Below, one piece after another: positions 21,746 to 30,876 of a stretch of 64,000 bases of DNA (within the stretch, counting starts at the first letter, position 1; every line of letters begins with the position of its first letter). The stretch is from Aminobacterium colombiense DSM 12261. GTDB taxonomy: Bacteria; Synergistota; Synergistia; Synergistales; Aminobacteriaceae. Both the position numbers and the translations under genes were made by a program. Location of the stretch: NCBI RefSeq assembly GCF_000025885.1, contig NC_014011.1, positions 1,674,001 through 1,738,000 on the forward strand. Direction: 5' to 3'. Below the pieces are notes generated by a model. That model was not told where the DNA came from, searched no databases, and was given only the letters and a program-made list of their open reading frames with translations.

Positions 21746-22936
21746 TTACTGGTTCATATCAAGCACAAACTGTACAAAAAGAGCAGCCCCGTAAGGAAGA
21801 GCTTCTTCCGGAAAGACAAAATTGCCGTTATGGTAAACAGGATCAGGCTCATTCGGTTTCCTTATTCCCAGGCGGGCGAAAACCCCCTCTGGAACGATTT
21901 CGAGATATCTGGAAAAATCCTCAGAACCCATGGCAGGAATATCAATGTGTTTCACCCTATCTGATCCCACCACTTTTTCCGCGCTTCCACGAACTATCTC
22001 TGTAACCCTGGGGGAGTTTGCCAATGGCGGAACACCATAATGGTAATCAAGCTCTGCCTTACATTTGTAAGTAGAAGCTATATTTTGAACGACGTCTAAA
22101 ATACGCTTTTCTATGGAGTTTCTCGTCTCTGCGCTCTGACAGCGGACAGACCCGGAAAATTCTACTGCTTCGGGGATAATGTTCTTTGCCGTTCCTCCAT
22201 GGATCTCACACACAGAGATCACCACGCTGTCTATGGCATCTATCTGCCGGGTAATGATGCTCTGGATTGCCATCACAGAATTCGAAGCTGCCAGAATAGG
22301 ATCGCAGCCAATTCGGTGAGGATAGGCACCATGAGCGCTTTTCCCAGTTATCCTAACAGTGAAGAAATCAGAAGAGGCCATGGCAGGCCCTCCTCTAAGG
22401 GCTATTTCTCCCACATCATAGGATGGGTGCCCATGGAGGCCCAGAATATGGTCCACCTTGGGATTCTCCAGAACGCCCTGCTCGATCATATACTTCGCTC
22501 CACCAAGATTTTCTTCTGCTGGCTGAAAGAGAAGCTTCACCGTTCCTGAAAAATGTCCTTTCAGGGATACCAGCACTTTGGCAGCTCCCAGCAGCATTGC
22601 CGTATGGCAATCATGACCGCAGGCATGCATAACGCCCGGAACAACAGATTTATCTGGCACATCAGCTGTTTCCTGAATTGGAAGGGCATCCATGTCGGCG
22701 CGAAGAGCTGTAACGATCTCTCCACCAGACTTTTCTCCCTTTATGATCCCAAGCACTCCCACATTTTTTTCAAGGGGGATCATCTCTATTCCCATGGTCG
22801 ACAGCTCAGATTTTACAAATGCCGTAGTTTCATATTCCTCCATCCCCAGCTCGGGATGTTTATGGATTTTGCGTTTTACATCGACTATATACTCTTTTAT
22901 ATCGAGAGTTTTTTGAAGTATTTCTGAAATCAACAC
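21746..22936 (-). CDS. M20 family amidohydrolase/peptidase
   Basis: 396 residues. Metal-dependent N-acyl amino acid or peptide hydrolase. Marks include RKIHKHPELGMEEYET (about 21-36), LRADMDALPIQE (about 78-89), MHACGHDCHTAML (about 107-119, metal Cys/His), FQPAEENLGGAKYMI and HGHPSYDVG. The lid domain is present in the centre. The start is GTG 22936 or TTG 22933 next to GGCGGGG. It lies between the M24 peptidase and the UroD-family gene and is probably co-transcribed with the dpp transporter. Confidence 0.9.
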   Translation of the reverse strand: MLISEILQKTLDIKEYIVDVKRKIHKHPELGMEEYETTAFVKSELSTMGIEMIPLEKNVGVLGIIKGEKSGGEIVTALRADMDALPIQETADVPDKSVVPGVMHACGHDCHTAMLLGAAKVLVSLKGHFSGTVKLLFQPAEENLGGAKYMIEQGVLENPKVDHILGLHGHPSYDVGEIALRGGPAMASSDFFTVRITGKSAHGAYPHRIGCDPILAASNSVMAIQSIITRQIDAIDSVVISVCEIHGGTAKNIIPEAVEFSGSVRCQSAETRNSIEKRILDVVQNIASTYKCKAELDYHYGVPPLANSPRVTEIVRGSAEKVVGSDRVKHIDIPAMGSEDFSRYLEIVPEGVFARLGIRKPNEPDPVYHNGNFVFPEEALPYGAALFVQFVLDMNQ

Positions 22937-22999
22937 TACCCCGCCTTTCTAAAAATACTGTGTTTCCTCATATGGCAAGGTTCTCTTTGCGCTGCCTAA

Positions 23000-24094
23000 T
23001 TACAAAACCTGAAGATGTTTTGGATAATGGTTTATGATTTCACGGCCTGACTCTGTCAGCACGACCAGGTCTTCAATACGAACCCCGAACTTGCCTTTAA
23101 GATAGATACCGGGCTCAATGCTGAAGCAATTTCCTTCTACCAGGGGAACATGGTTGCCCTGGGAAATATAGGGAGCTTCATGTCCGTCCATGCCTATACC
23201 ATGTCCCAATCGATGGTTAAAAGAATCCCCATAGCCGTATTCTGTTATGATGTCCCGGGCGGTCTTGTCTATTTCGCTTGGAATCGCGCCGACAGCCACC
23301 TTTTCCTCTGCCGCCAGCTGAGCCTCAAGAACTATTTCATATACTTTCCGCTGCTCTTCTGTGGGGGCTCCTACGAAAAAGGTCCTCGTCATATCATGGC
23401 TGTAGCCATCATACCATCCGCCACAATCCACCAGCACAATGTCATTCTCCTCAATGGCACGGTTATTGTCCCTTCCATAATGAGGCTTTGAGCTGTTGAC
23501 TCCCGTAGCAACACCAGGGACTCGCGGGTTTCCGCCATGAGATTCGTGGAAGTTCATAATAAATTTTATGATTTCGTCTTCATAGAGACCCGGACGAAGA
23601 TAAACCGCAAGGGATTCCATCATCTTATCGTTCATAGCTGACGCTCTTCTCATGAGCTCTAACTCTTCTTTGCTTTTTATGGAACGCATGGGAAAAAGAA
23701 GGGAAAAACCATTGACACACTGTACATTAAGTCCCTCTACTGCTTCAATCATGTCACCGGCTTCAATGCCCCTCGTAAATGCGATTCTCAGATGTCCGTC
23801 CAGCCCTACAAGCTGAAGCCCCCGTCTGAAAGCACCCTGAAACCAGTCAACGTCATTCCACTCCAATATGTGCATTTCTTCCCTGACACTCTCTACATCA
23901 TCCCTATGAAGAGACGGGCAGAGGAAGAAACTTTCTCCTTCTTTGGAAATTAATGCGCCTTTCAAGCGGGAATCAGACCGAAAATCAAGGCCGGTTATAT
24001 ACTTCAGGTCGGAAGATGGGGCAAGAAAAACTGCATCAAGTTTTTGCTCATTCAGTATTTCAACCAATTTTTGAAAACGCTCTTTATGTAGCAT
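23000..24094 (-). CDS. Xaa-Pro dipeptidase/aminopeptidase, family M24
   Basis: About 364 residues. The creatinase-like N-domain includes FLAPSSDLKYITGLDFRSD. The pita-bread C-domain has all five metal ligands: LVDCGGWYDGYSHDMTRTF (two Asp), GHGIGMDGHEAPYI (His), SIEPGIYL (Glu) and GVRIEDLVVL (Glu). It splits peptides ahead of proline. ATG 24094 has GGGGGAGGAA upstream and is preferred over an earlier in-frame ATG without a ribosome site. It follows the peptide-binding protein gene, fitting a role in breaking down imported peptides. Confidence 0.92.
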   Translation of the reverse strand: MLHKERFQKLVEILNEQKLDAVFLAPSSDLKYITGLDFRSDSRLKGALISKEGESFFLCPSLHRDDVESVREEMHILEWNDVDWFQGAFRRGLQLVGLDGHLRIAFTRGIEAGDMIEAVEGLNVQCVNGFSLLFPMRSIKSKEELELMRRASAMNDKMMESLAVYLRPGLYEDEIIKFIMNFHESHGGNPRVPGVATGVNSSKPHYGRDNNRAIEENDIVLVDCGGWYDGYSHDMTRTFFVGAPTEEQRKVYEIVLEAQLAAEEKVAVGAIPSEIDKTARDIITEYGYGDSFNHRLGHGIGMDGHEAPYISQGNHVPLVEGNCFSIEPGIYLKGKFGVRIEDLVVLTESGREIINHYPKHLQVL

Positions 24095-24215
24095 AGATTC
24101 CTCCCCCTTATCCAAAATTTCGGCGCTAGCGAAGTTCTGGAATGAATTATGTATTAGCGGCATGGGTATTGGGCAGCCTGCGTTATAACCACAGCAGCCC
24201 CGTTCCCTTGTAGGC

Positions 24216-24255
24216 GGCCCCGTCCTTGAGAATATCTCTTCTCTGGGACGGGGCC
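24216..24255 (-). other. GC-rich hairpin between peptide-binding protein and M24 peptidase genes
   Basis: Perfect 10-pair stem GGCCCCGTCC with GGACGGGGCC around a 20-base loop, 22 bases after the binding-protein stop. No T-run follows on the minus strand, so it is more likely an mRNA 3'-end stabiliser or partial terminator than a full terminator. This would give more binding protein than downstream peptidases. Confidence 0.55.
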
Positions 24256-24276
24256 AGTAAAAACCTGTGAGTTCGC

Positions 24277-25806
24277 TTAGTCTTTCAAAGAAAGGTTGCC
24301 CAAATAGTTGATCTGGCCATCGGCGAGATCTTCAACTCCAACAAGGTCTCTTCTTACACCGTAAAGCTCGCTTGGTACGGCAAGGGGAACGATTGGATGA
24401 AGCTCGTTCAATCCATCCCATACATTCTGAAGAAGTACAATTCGATCAGCTTCATCAACGGTTGTGTTGACCTTTTCAAGAAGAGCGTTCATATCTGGAT
24501 CATTCAGACGGGCCCAGTTTGCAGAACCGATGCTGCCGGCATGGAAAAGAGTCAGCCAGTAATCTCCGGCGTTACGGCTCGTCTGCATTCCCCACTGGCT
24601 TACGTACAGGGCATGCTCGTTACCGTTCATTTTCGTATTGAATGCCCCTGCTTCGAAGATCTGAATGTTCGTTTTGATTCCCACCTGGGCAAGCATAGAC
24701 TGAATGACTGTGGCTCCATTTACTCTGTCCTGGAAGTTGCTTGTCCAGAAATCAAGGGTCAGTCCGTCAGGATATCCAGCCTCAGCAAGAAGGGCCTTGG
24801 CCTTGGCGGGATCAAAGGGATAAGGCGCAGCGTTCGCAGGGGTGAAGGTGCTTGCGGGCACCAGCGGACCATCAGGCTGTACCGCGTTGTTCTGGTATAC
24901 AACTGCGCAATAGGCTTCTTTATTAATGGCATACTCTATGGCAAGACGCACCCTTGGATCATCAAGAGGCTTCTTATCTGTGTTCATGCCAAGATATTGA
25001 AGTCGAAGGCCCGGGGACGCAACAACCCTAACTTTTTCAGATTCGTTCAGACGCTGATACTCACTTGGAGGAACAGCATAGATCATGTCAACTTTGCCGG
25101 TTTCAAGGGCGATCACTCTGCTGCTGTCATCTGGCAGGACAAGAATGTTAAAGTTTTTGAAGCCGGGCTTCTTTCCGTGGTAGTCTTCAAAGGCAGTGAG
25201 TTCAATGCGCTCACCCTTGACCCAGCTCTTGAATTTGAAGGGGCCGGTCCCCACAGGGTTTCTGAAGTAGTCGGCACCGCCCTCTTCAACGGCCTTCTTA
25301 TTGAAGATACTCGCATAGGGGTGTTTCATCGACTCAAGCCATCCGCCTACGGGACCAACGGTCCTCACGATGACAGTGTGCTTATCAATGATCTCGAAGC
25401 CTTCTGTGTCAATCTTTTTGCCTTTGGACCCAGCGTGCACAGAATCAGGGGAAGCGGCACGAGTCAAAGAGAAAACGACGTCCTCGGCTGTGAACTCTTC
25501 ACCATTATGGAACTTCACACCTTTTTTAAGATAGAATTTGTACGTGTGGTCGTCCAGGACTTCCCAGCGTTCGGCAAGAACGGGCACAAGCTGCTTTGTT
25601 TTTCCATCCACTGTTACCAAAGGCTCATTGATATGCTTGGCAACGGCAAAGGACATGGTGTCCGTCGCCTGATGGGGATCAAGGCTCTTGGCATCCCCGG
25701 GAAGGCCGAGTGTGAATGTTTCCATCACTGCGGCGAAACCAGTTGTTGCGATTAACGTTAATACCGCTACTGCTAACAATAACCGTAAACAAAATTTTCC
25801 TTTCAC
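24277..25806 (-). CDS. peptide ABC transporter substrate-binding protein (family 5)
   Basis: 509 residues. Sec signal peptide (KGKFCLRLLLAVAVLTLIATTGFA) with cleavage likely after GFA; no lipobox cysteine, so a free periplasmic protein. The SBP_bac_5 pattern is clear: LGLPGDAKSLDPHQATDTMS, PVLAERWEVLDDHTYKFYL, KGVKFHNGEEFTAEDVVFSL and RLAIEYAINKE. It binds di- or oligopeptides or similar ligands for the adjacent permease. Unusually it is not first in the cluster but follows both ATPases and a small membrane protein. Specificity cannot be read. Confidence 0.92.
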   Translation of the reverse strand: MKGKFCLRLLLAVAVLTLIATTGFAAVMETFTLGLPGDAKSLDPHQATDTMSFAVAKHINEPLVTVDGKTKQLVPVLAERWEVLDDHTYKFYLKKGVKFHNGEEFTAEDVVFSLTRAASPDSVHAGSKGKKIDTEGFEIIDKHTVIVRTVGPVGGWLESMKHPYASIFNKKAVEEGGADYFRNPVGTGPFKFKSWVKGERIELTAFEDYHGKKPGFKNFNILVLPDDSSRVIALETGKVDMIYAVPPSEYQRLNESEKVRVVASPGLRLQYLGMNTDKKPLDDPRVRLAIEYAINKEAYCAVVYQNNAVQPDGPLVPASTFTPANAAPYPFDPAKAKALLAEAGYPDGLTLDFWTSNFQDRVNGATVIQSMLAQVGIKTNIQIFEAGAFNTKMNGNEHALYVSQWGMQTSRNAGDYWLTLFHAGSIGSANWARLNDPDMNALLEKVNTTVDEADRIVLLQNVWDGLNELHPIVPLAVPSELYGVRRDLVGVEDLADGQINYLGNLSLKD

Positions 25807-25901
25807 TTTCCGTCACTCCTTATACGAAAATATGTGTGATGCCTTTAAATAAAAGAATTACCACATTGAACACTCCCCAGCCTTCTTTTTACTGGGAGAT
25901 A

Positions 25902-26549
25902 TCAATCAAACTTGTCAGCGCCTTCGTCATCAATGGACGCGGAAGAATTGCCTTCCCCGCTGAAACGATCAAATAGCCTCGCGCGCCCAAAGGCGAGAGC
26001 CTGTTCAAAGGTGTTCTGGTCGGGGCAATAGATCCGCATAAGGGTTTTTTTCGTCCCCTTAAGGAATATCACTTGAAGACCAGCCGCCGGTTCGAGAGTA
26101 TGTATGCGCCCCCAGGGAACCATTCTTGTTACACTTTTTGCGGCATTCAGAACTGGCTCAATAGGAAAAGGACGCCAATGCATGCTTTCTCTAAACGAAC
26201 CCGGGCCCTTTCTTATGCTTTCGCAAAAAACGCCCTCGCTATCAAAGCGAAACAAGGCTACATAACGATTTTGAAAGATCAGAAAACTGATAACCAGAAA
26301 TGCCCCAATTATAAAAAGGGCGAGAAAACTGGCGAAGCCGACTGCAGCACTGATCTGGATTCGATTCAACGTTTTGCCAAACAACAGTTGCAAAAAGATC
26401 AAAAATACAAATGATCCTGCCCATAGGATTGCCAAAACCATCCCCAGATCCATCAGGATAAGGGGATTTGTTCCAATGGGAACCCCTGCAAACCATCTGA
26501 GCGTTTCGCTGCTTTCAGCAGAACCCTGTTGCTGTGGCTTCCTTGTCAT
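25902..26549 (-). CDS. hypothetical two-helix membrane protein in the dpp cluster
   Basis: About 215 residues. I do not recognise the family. It has a short polar N-terminus, a hydrophobic segment around 33-55 (MDLGMVLAILWAGSFVFLIF) and another around 67-95 (AVGFASFLALFIIGAFLVIS), then a soluble domain of about 120 residues with alternating strands (GLQVIFLKGTKKTLMRIYC) that could be PH-like, and an acidic tail. ATG 26549 lies 3 bases after the dppF stop (a TTG inside the overlap is an alternative). Its position inside a transporter operon suggests a role tied to peptide uptake, but none is demonstrated. Confidence 0.72.
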   Translation of the reverse strand: MTRKPQQQGSAESSETLRWFAGVPIGTNPLILMDLGMVLAILWAGSFVFLIFLQLLFGKTLNRIQISAAVGFASFLALFIIGAFLVISFLIFQNRYVALFRFDSEGVFCESIRKGPGSFRESMHWRPFPIEPVLNAAKSVTRMVPWGRIHTLEPAAGLQVIFLKGTKKTLMRIYCPDQNTFEQALAFGRARLFDRFSGEGNSSASIDDEGADKFD

Positions 26550-26551
26550 TG

Positions 26552-27538
26552 TCAACTGTTATTTTTTAAATTTCTGGCAAAATGACAGGAAACGAAATGA
26601 CCGGGATCAATTTCTGTAAGTTTCGGGGTCTCGTTCATACAAATCTCCTGTCGATATGCGCACCGGGGCGCAAACCTGCACCCTGGCAACGGATTGATGG
26701 GACTGGGAACGTCTCCCTCAAGGAGGATCCTGTCCTTTTTCCCATCCAGGTCAATAACGGGAACCGCCGAAAGCAGCGCCTGGGTATAAGGGTGAAGGGG
26801 ATCCTTGAAAAGGATAGTATTGCCCGCCTTCTCCACCACCTGCCCCAAATACATGACTGCCACTTCATCTGAGACATATCGCACCACGCTGAGGTTATGG
26901 GAAATAAAGAGGTAAGTATAACCTCGCTCCTTTTTAAGGTCTCCCAGCAAATTCAGTATTTGAGCCTGGATACAGACATCAAGGGCCGATACCGGCTCGT
27001 CAAGAACGATAAACTCCGGGTCAAGGGCAAGGGCACGAGCTACACCGATACGCTGACGACGCCCCCCGTCAAGTTCGTGAGGAAACGATGTTGTGAGACG
27101 TTCGGCCAAACCGACAGTATCCATAAGCTCCTTCACCTTATTGTCAACTTCTTTTCGGCTGCCGCATGCCTTATTGATCAGCAAGGGTTCCGCAATAAGC
27201 TGTGAAACCGACATCCTGGGATTCAGTGAAGAAAAAGGATCCTGAAATACTATCTGGGCCTGCTTGTGAAACTCTCTTTTTTGAGCATTATTGAATTTCA
27301 GAGCGTCCTGCCCCTTGAAGAGAACTTCGCCGCCAGTGGCTTCGATTAGACCGATAACAACCCGCCCAAGAGTAGACTTTCCACACCCTGACTCACCCAC
27401 CAAACCAAGGGTCTGGCCTTTAGTTATGGTAAGGGTTATATCGTCAACGGCATGTAAAAGTCCTTTGCTAACATTGAAATATTTTTTCAAATTCCTTATG
27501 TCAAGAAGAGTTTCGGACGTCTGTATTTGCTTTGTCAT
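26552..27538 (-). CDS. dppF: dipeptide/oligopeptide ABC transporter ATP-binding protein (DppF/OppF type)
   Basis: About 328 residues. Walker A GLVGESGCGKSTLGR, signature LDGGRRQRIGVARALALDPE (LDGG in place of the usual LSGG), Walker B FIVLDEPVSALD, and the C-terminal oligopeptide/nickel domain with PLPGCRFAPRCAYRQEIC. That cysteine cluster is common in Opp/Dpp ATPases and can hold an iron-sulphur cluster. ATG 27538 overlaps the dppD stop in an ATGA. It pairs with DppD to power the DppBC channel. Confidence 0.93.
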   Translation of the reverse strand: MTKQIQTSETLLDIRNLKKYFNVSKGLLHAVDDITLTITKGQTLGLVGESGCGKSTLGRVVIGLIEATGGEVLFKGQDALKFNNAQKREFHKQAQIVFQDPFSSLNPRMSVSQLIAEPLLINKACGSRKEVDNKVKELMDTVGLAERLTTSFPHELDGGRRQRIGVARALALDPEFIVLDEPVSALDVCIQAQILNLLGDLKKERGYTYLFISHNLSVVRYVSDEVAVMYLGQVVEKAGNTILFKDPLHPYTQALLSAVPVIDLDGKKDRILLEGDVPSPINPLPGCRFAPRCAYRQEICMNETPKLTEIDPGHFVSCHFARNLKNNS

Positions 27539-28536
27539 TGCCTTGTCCCCCCATTCATCCCCAAGGGGAAGAAACAATCCACAAAATGATTCGGCTCATA
27601 CTCTTTCATCCCGCACGCCTTTTCATGGCAAATATCCTGGGCATAGGGGCAACGGGGAGAAAACCGGCAACCTTTTGGCAAATCCGTAGGATCCGGCATG
27701 AGCCCAGATATAACGGCGAGCTTTCCACCTGGCTCGCTATCTAGTTTGGGTACGGCATTAAAAAGTCCTTGCGTATATGGATGCATGGGCTTGCTATAAA
27801 GCTGGCGAATATCAGAGTATTCCACCAGACGCCCCGCATACATAATGGCCACCTCGTCACAGATTTCCGCCACGATGCCAAGGTCATGGGTAATGAGCAG
27901 CAAAGAAGTATTGACGATTTTCTGAAGATTCTTTATCAGATCAAGAACCTGGGCCTGAATAGTCACATCCAGAGCTGTCGTAGGCTCATCGGCGATCAGA
28001 AGGGTTGGTTCACAGGCAAGGGCGATGGCGATCCCCACACGCTGGCGCATGCCTCCGGAAAACTGATGAGGGTATTCCTTTCCCCTCTCCGGGCGAATTC
28101 CCACAAGAGCCAACATCTCATGAGCCCGTTTCCGCACCGCTTCTCCCTTAAAGTCAGAGTGAAGTGAGATCATTTCCATAATCTGCTCTTCCACTGTCAT
28201 AATAGGATTGAGAGAAGTCATGGGATCCTGAAAAATCATGGCAATCTTGCTTCCCCGAATATCCCTTTTCTCAGCCTCTGTCATCTTCATGACGTCTTGC
28301 CCATCAAAAAATATCTCGCCATTGGTAATCTCTCCCGGAGGGGACTGAATCAGCTGGAGTACGGCAAGGGCTGTTGTTGTTTTACCTGCTCCAGTTTCAC
28401 CCACAAACCCAAGGGCCTTTCCTCTACGAAGAGAAAGATTTAAATTGTTCACTGCATGCACTATTCCGGAGTCTGTGTTAAAACGTACGGAAAGATTGCG
28501 AATATCCAGTAAAGGAATGTTGTTCTTATCGCCCAT
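27535..28536 (-). CDS. dppD: dipeptide/oligopeptide ABC transporter ATP-binding protein (DppD/OppD type)
   Basis: 333 residues. Walker [16 protein letters not shown], signature [19 protein letters not shown], Walker [14 protein letters not shown]-loop [12 protein letters not shown] and the C-terminal segment [18 protein letters not shown] with the Opp-type cysteines. ATG 28536 has AAGGAGG upstream. It follows dppC by 11 bases and couples to dppF, so dppBCDF are one transcription unit. Confidence 0.93.
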   Translation of the reverse strand: MGDKNNIPLLDIRNLSVRFNTDSGIVHAVNNLNLSLRRGKALGFVGETGAGKTTTALAVLQLIQSPPGEITNGEIFFDGQDVMKMTEAEKRDIRGSKIAMIFQDPMTSLNPIMTVEEQIMEMISLHSDFKGEAVRKRAHEMLALVGIRPERGKEYPHQFSGGMRQRVGIAIALACEPTLLIADEPTTALDVTIQAQVLDLIKNLQKIVNTSLLLITHDLGIVAEICDEVAIMYAGRLVEYSDIRQLYSKPMHPYTQGLFNAVPKLDSEPGGKLAVISGLMPDPTDLPKGCRFSPRCPYAQDICHEKACGMKEYEPNHFVDCFFPLGMNGGTRQ

Positions 28537-28547
28537 TCTTATCCTCC

Positions 28548-29420
28548 TTACCGTTTCTGTTTAGGATCAAGAGCATCGCGCAGCCCATCGCCTATGCAGT
28601 TCAAAGCAACAATAGTGATCATTATCGCCAAACCGGGGAAGATGCTTAGATAGGCGCTGTTCCTCAAATACGGACGAGCTGTCGAAAGCATTCCGCCCCA
28701 TTCAGGGTATGGAGGCTGAATCCCCAGACCAAGGAAACTTAGAGTTGCCGCGAAAAGTATGGCATTTGCAACGCTAAGGGTCGATTGAACAATAAGGGGA
28801 GCCATGCAGTTTGGCAAAATATACATCATAATAATGCGGAAGTGGCTAGCCCCCATGGCTCTTGCGGCTTCAATATATTCCATGCCCTTTATTGAAAGCA
28901 CCGACGCTCTCATGAGACGGGCAAACCTTGGTATAGACGTAATTCCCACAGCTACCATAAGGTTGAACAGGCCTGGCCCAAGGGCTGATGAGATTACAAT
29001 CGCCAATAGTATGGTGGGAATAGCAAGCTGAACGTCCATTATGCGCATTAAGATGTTGTCTATTCTCCCTCCAAAATAACCAGCTATAGCTCCTATGGCG
29101 CCGCCTGCAATTAAAGAGATGGAAACCGCTATCAGGCCAACCTGCAGCGAAATTCTGGAACCATATATCAACCGGCTAAAAACATCCCGGCCAAACTCAT
29201 CTGTTCCAAGAAAATGTTCCGCGGAGGGAGGCTTGCGGATCATCATGTAATCCTGATCAGCATATCCGTAAGGTGCAATTTGTTCTGCGAATATGGCCAT
29301 GAATATAAGCACCAAAAGAACAGCAAGCCCAATCATCGCAAGATAATTTCTGCGCAACCGGATAAAAGTATATCTCCACATTGTGTTGTTTTTCATAGAG
29401 TTGCTTTTTGATGACGACAT
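28548..29420 (-). CDS. dppC: dipeptide ABC transporter permease (DppC type)
   Basis: 290 residues. The N-terminal OppC_N segment (RLRRNYLAMIGLAVLLVL) is followed by APYGYADQDYMMIRKPPSAE and HFLGTDEFGRDVFSRLIYG, a hallmark of DppC. The cytoplasmic EAA loop reads EAARAMGASHFRIIMMYILPN. Five or six membrane spans are predicted by eye. It forms the channel with DppB. The last residues GDGLRDALDPKQKR are the usual C-terminus. Confidence 0.93.
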   Translation of the reverse strand: MSSSKSNSMKNNTMWRYTFIRLRRNYLAMIGLAVLLVLIFMAIFAEQIAPYGYADQDYMMIRKPPSAEHFLGTDEFGRDVFSRLIYGSRISLQVGLIAVSISLIAGGAIGAIAGYFGGRIDNILMRIMDVQLAIPTILLAIVISSALGPGLFNLMVAVGITSIPRFARLMRASVLSIKGMEYIEAARAMGASHFRIIMMYILPNCMAPLIVQSTLSVANAILFAATLSFLGLGIQPPYPEWGGMLSTARPYLRNSAYLSIFPGLAIMITIVALNCIGDGLRDALDPKQKR

Positions 29421-29434
29421 TGCAATTCTCCCCT

Positions 29435-30358
29435 CTATCTCACATGGATCCGAGGATCAACAAAAGCGTAAAGAATGTCCACAGCAAGATTGATCAGGCA
29501 GAAGGCAACGGAAATAAATAGCACCCCGCCCTGAATAATAGGGTAATCTCGCATGTTGATGGCCTCCAGCATGAGCCTTCCTACGCCAGAGATGGAAAAA
29601 ATCGCTTCTGTAATAATCGATCCGCCTAGAAGCATGCCGAATTGCATACTGATGATGGTGAGGATCGGGATCATGGCATTGGGCAAAGCATGGCGGAAAA
29701 TTACCACGCTCTGTTTCTGCCCCTTTGCTTGAGCTGTACGAATGTAATCAGAGTGTATGACTTCCAGCATGCTGGAACGGGTTATTCTGGCGATAATCGC
29801 AACAGCCGAACCAGAAAGGGTAATAATTGGAAGAACCATTTCGCTAACAGTGCTGAACCCCATGGAAGGAAGCCATCCGAGGTGCACTGAAAAGGCCAGA
29901 ATGAAAAGAAGCCCTGTCCAAAAAGTAGGCATTGAAACCCCTAAAAGGGTCAACAGCGTTGTAAGACTATCGAGAAGGGAATACTGGCGTATAGCACAGA
30001 TCACTCCCAAGGGGATCCCCACCAGGGTGCTGAAGGCAACTGCCCAGAAGGCTAGTTTCATTGTTACAGGAATACGCGAAGCCAGCTCAGAAGAAACTGA
30101 GCTTTTCATAACATAGGAATAGCCAAGGTCAGCATGGAACACGGCATTATAAATATAACGACCTAACTGGACCACGTAGGGCGCGTCCAGCCCATGCTCT
30201 GCATTGAAGGCCGCGATGGTCTCTGCGGTTACCTCCTGGCCAAGAGCAATCCTGGCCGGATCACCCGGGGTAAAGTAAAGGATAGTAAAGAGAATAACCA
30301 TAACGCTTAAAATAACTGGAACAAGCAATAAAATCCTTCGAATCACATACTTAAGCAA
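29435..30358 (-). CDS. dppB: dipeptide ABC transporter permease (DppB type)
   Basis: 307 residues. The start LKYVIRRILLLVPVILSVMV and FTPGDPARIALGQ are typical of DppB, as are PTFWTGLLFILAF, the EAA-loop IRTAQAKGQKQSVVIFRHAL and the C-terminus DILYAFVDPRI. The start is TTG 30358, placed 7 bases after GGAGGGG. It is first in the dppBCDF cluster and lies about 120 bases downstream of a good minus-strand promoter. Confidence 0.92.
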   Translation of the reverse strand: MLKYVIRRILLLVPVILSVMVILFTILYFTPGDPARIALGQEVTAETIAAFNAEHGLDAPYVVQLGRYIYNAVFHADLGYSYVMKSSVSSELASRIPVTMKLAFWAVAFSTLVGIPLGVICAIRQYSLLDSLTTLLTLLGVSMPTFWTGLLFILAFSVHLGWLPSMGFSTVSEMVLPIITLSGSAVAIIARITRSSMLEVIHSDYIRTAQAKGQKQSVVIFRHALPNAMIPILTIISMQFGMLLGGSIITEAIFSISGVGRLMLEAINMRDYPIIQGGVLFISVAFCLINLAVDILYAFVDPRIHVR

Positions 30359-30756
30359 AGGCGCTCCCCTCCTTACAAAATATAATTTTCGTCTAGGAAG
30401 AAATTACATTTTTTCTCTATAACTTTATCTGCTGGCGAAGCAGTCTTATAAGCCCTTCGCGAGAGCGTTTTGTGAAAAACAACACGATTATATGAAAACC
30501 TTCCTATTCGTAAAGGAGATATCTCCTTGGGCGAAACGGGTTTTATAAAACGATAGGCAAACTACATAAGGAAGGCTAAAAAGAATTCAACTAGAACCCC
30601 TTTACATGGGGCAGGGAACCAACGAAACAAACTACATGATGTTCGGCTACTAATTTTTCAAAATTCACCTGCGACAGAAGCAATCTTCGAATCTTTTTGA
30701 TAGAACTGGTCGCAATCTGCCTTTAACACACCGTGGTTTTCTAATATCCAGCATAT
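30359..30756 (-). other. long structured leader and promoter region of dppB
   Basis: About 400 bases with no gene. On the minus strand it holds a candidate promoter (separate entry), two perfect short palindromes (30513-30528 and 30540-30551) flanked by a longer imperfect inverted repeat (30499-30511 with 30550-30558 and on to 30570-30575), and in the transcribed leader a hairpin GCGAAG/CTTCGC near 30437-30465. I could not match any riboswitch consensus. The part between 30580 and 30756 shows nothing I can name. Confidence 0.45.
30487..30528 (-). promoter_or_regulatory. dpp promoter with palindromic operator at the -35
   Basis: Minus strand: -35 TTTACG (30509-30514), 16-base spacer, -10 TATAAT (30487-30492), about 130 bases before the dppB start. 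A perfect 16-base palindrome, AAGGAGATATCTCCTT (30513-30528), overlaps the outer edge of the -35. This is a common place for a dimeric repressor to sit. The regulator is unknown; the clustered GntR protein is the obvious candidate. Confidence 0.5.
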
Positions 30757-30806
30757 AAAAAAGGTAATCTTCTGAGGGTCGACCGGTCGACCATCAGAAG
30801 ATTACC
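30757..30806 (-). terminator. very long intrinsic terminator after the CCA/poly(A) polymerase gene
   Basis: 30763-30806 is a 44-base palindrome with a single mismatched pair (30776 with 30793), centred on ACCGGT. On the minus strand it is followed at once by TTTTTT (30762-30757), making an intrinsic terminator about 70 bases after the nucleotidyltransferase stop. The stem, near 20 pairs, is far longer than the usual 7-12. Confidence 0.82.
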
Positions 30807-30876
30807 ACCAAATTTTACGCTAGTCAATCTACATTTCTTTTTTTGATGAGCCCCTGTAGGTTAGAATGCCATGGGG

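Noticed and set aside
24397-25755. 452-residue plus-strand open frame opposite the peptide-binding protein gene
   Set aside because: It is antisense to a clear family-5 binding protein and shows no recognisable domain; codon bias of the real gene creates the open frame.
30359-30756. Riboswitch (glycine or lysine type) upstream of dppB
   Set aside because: I compared it by eye with the core words of these aptamers and found no match; only palindromes and a short hairpin are supported.
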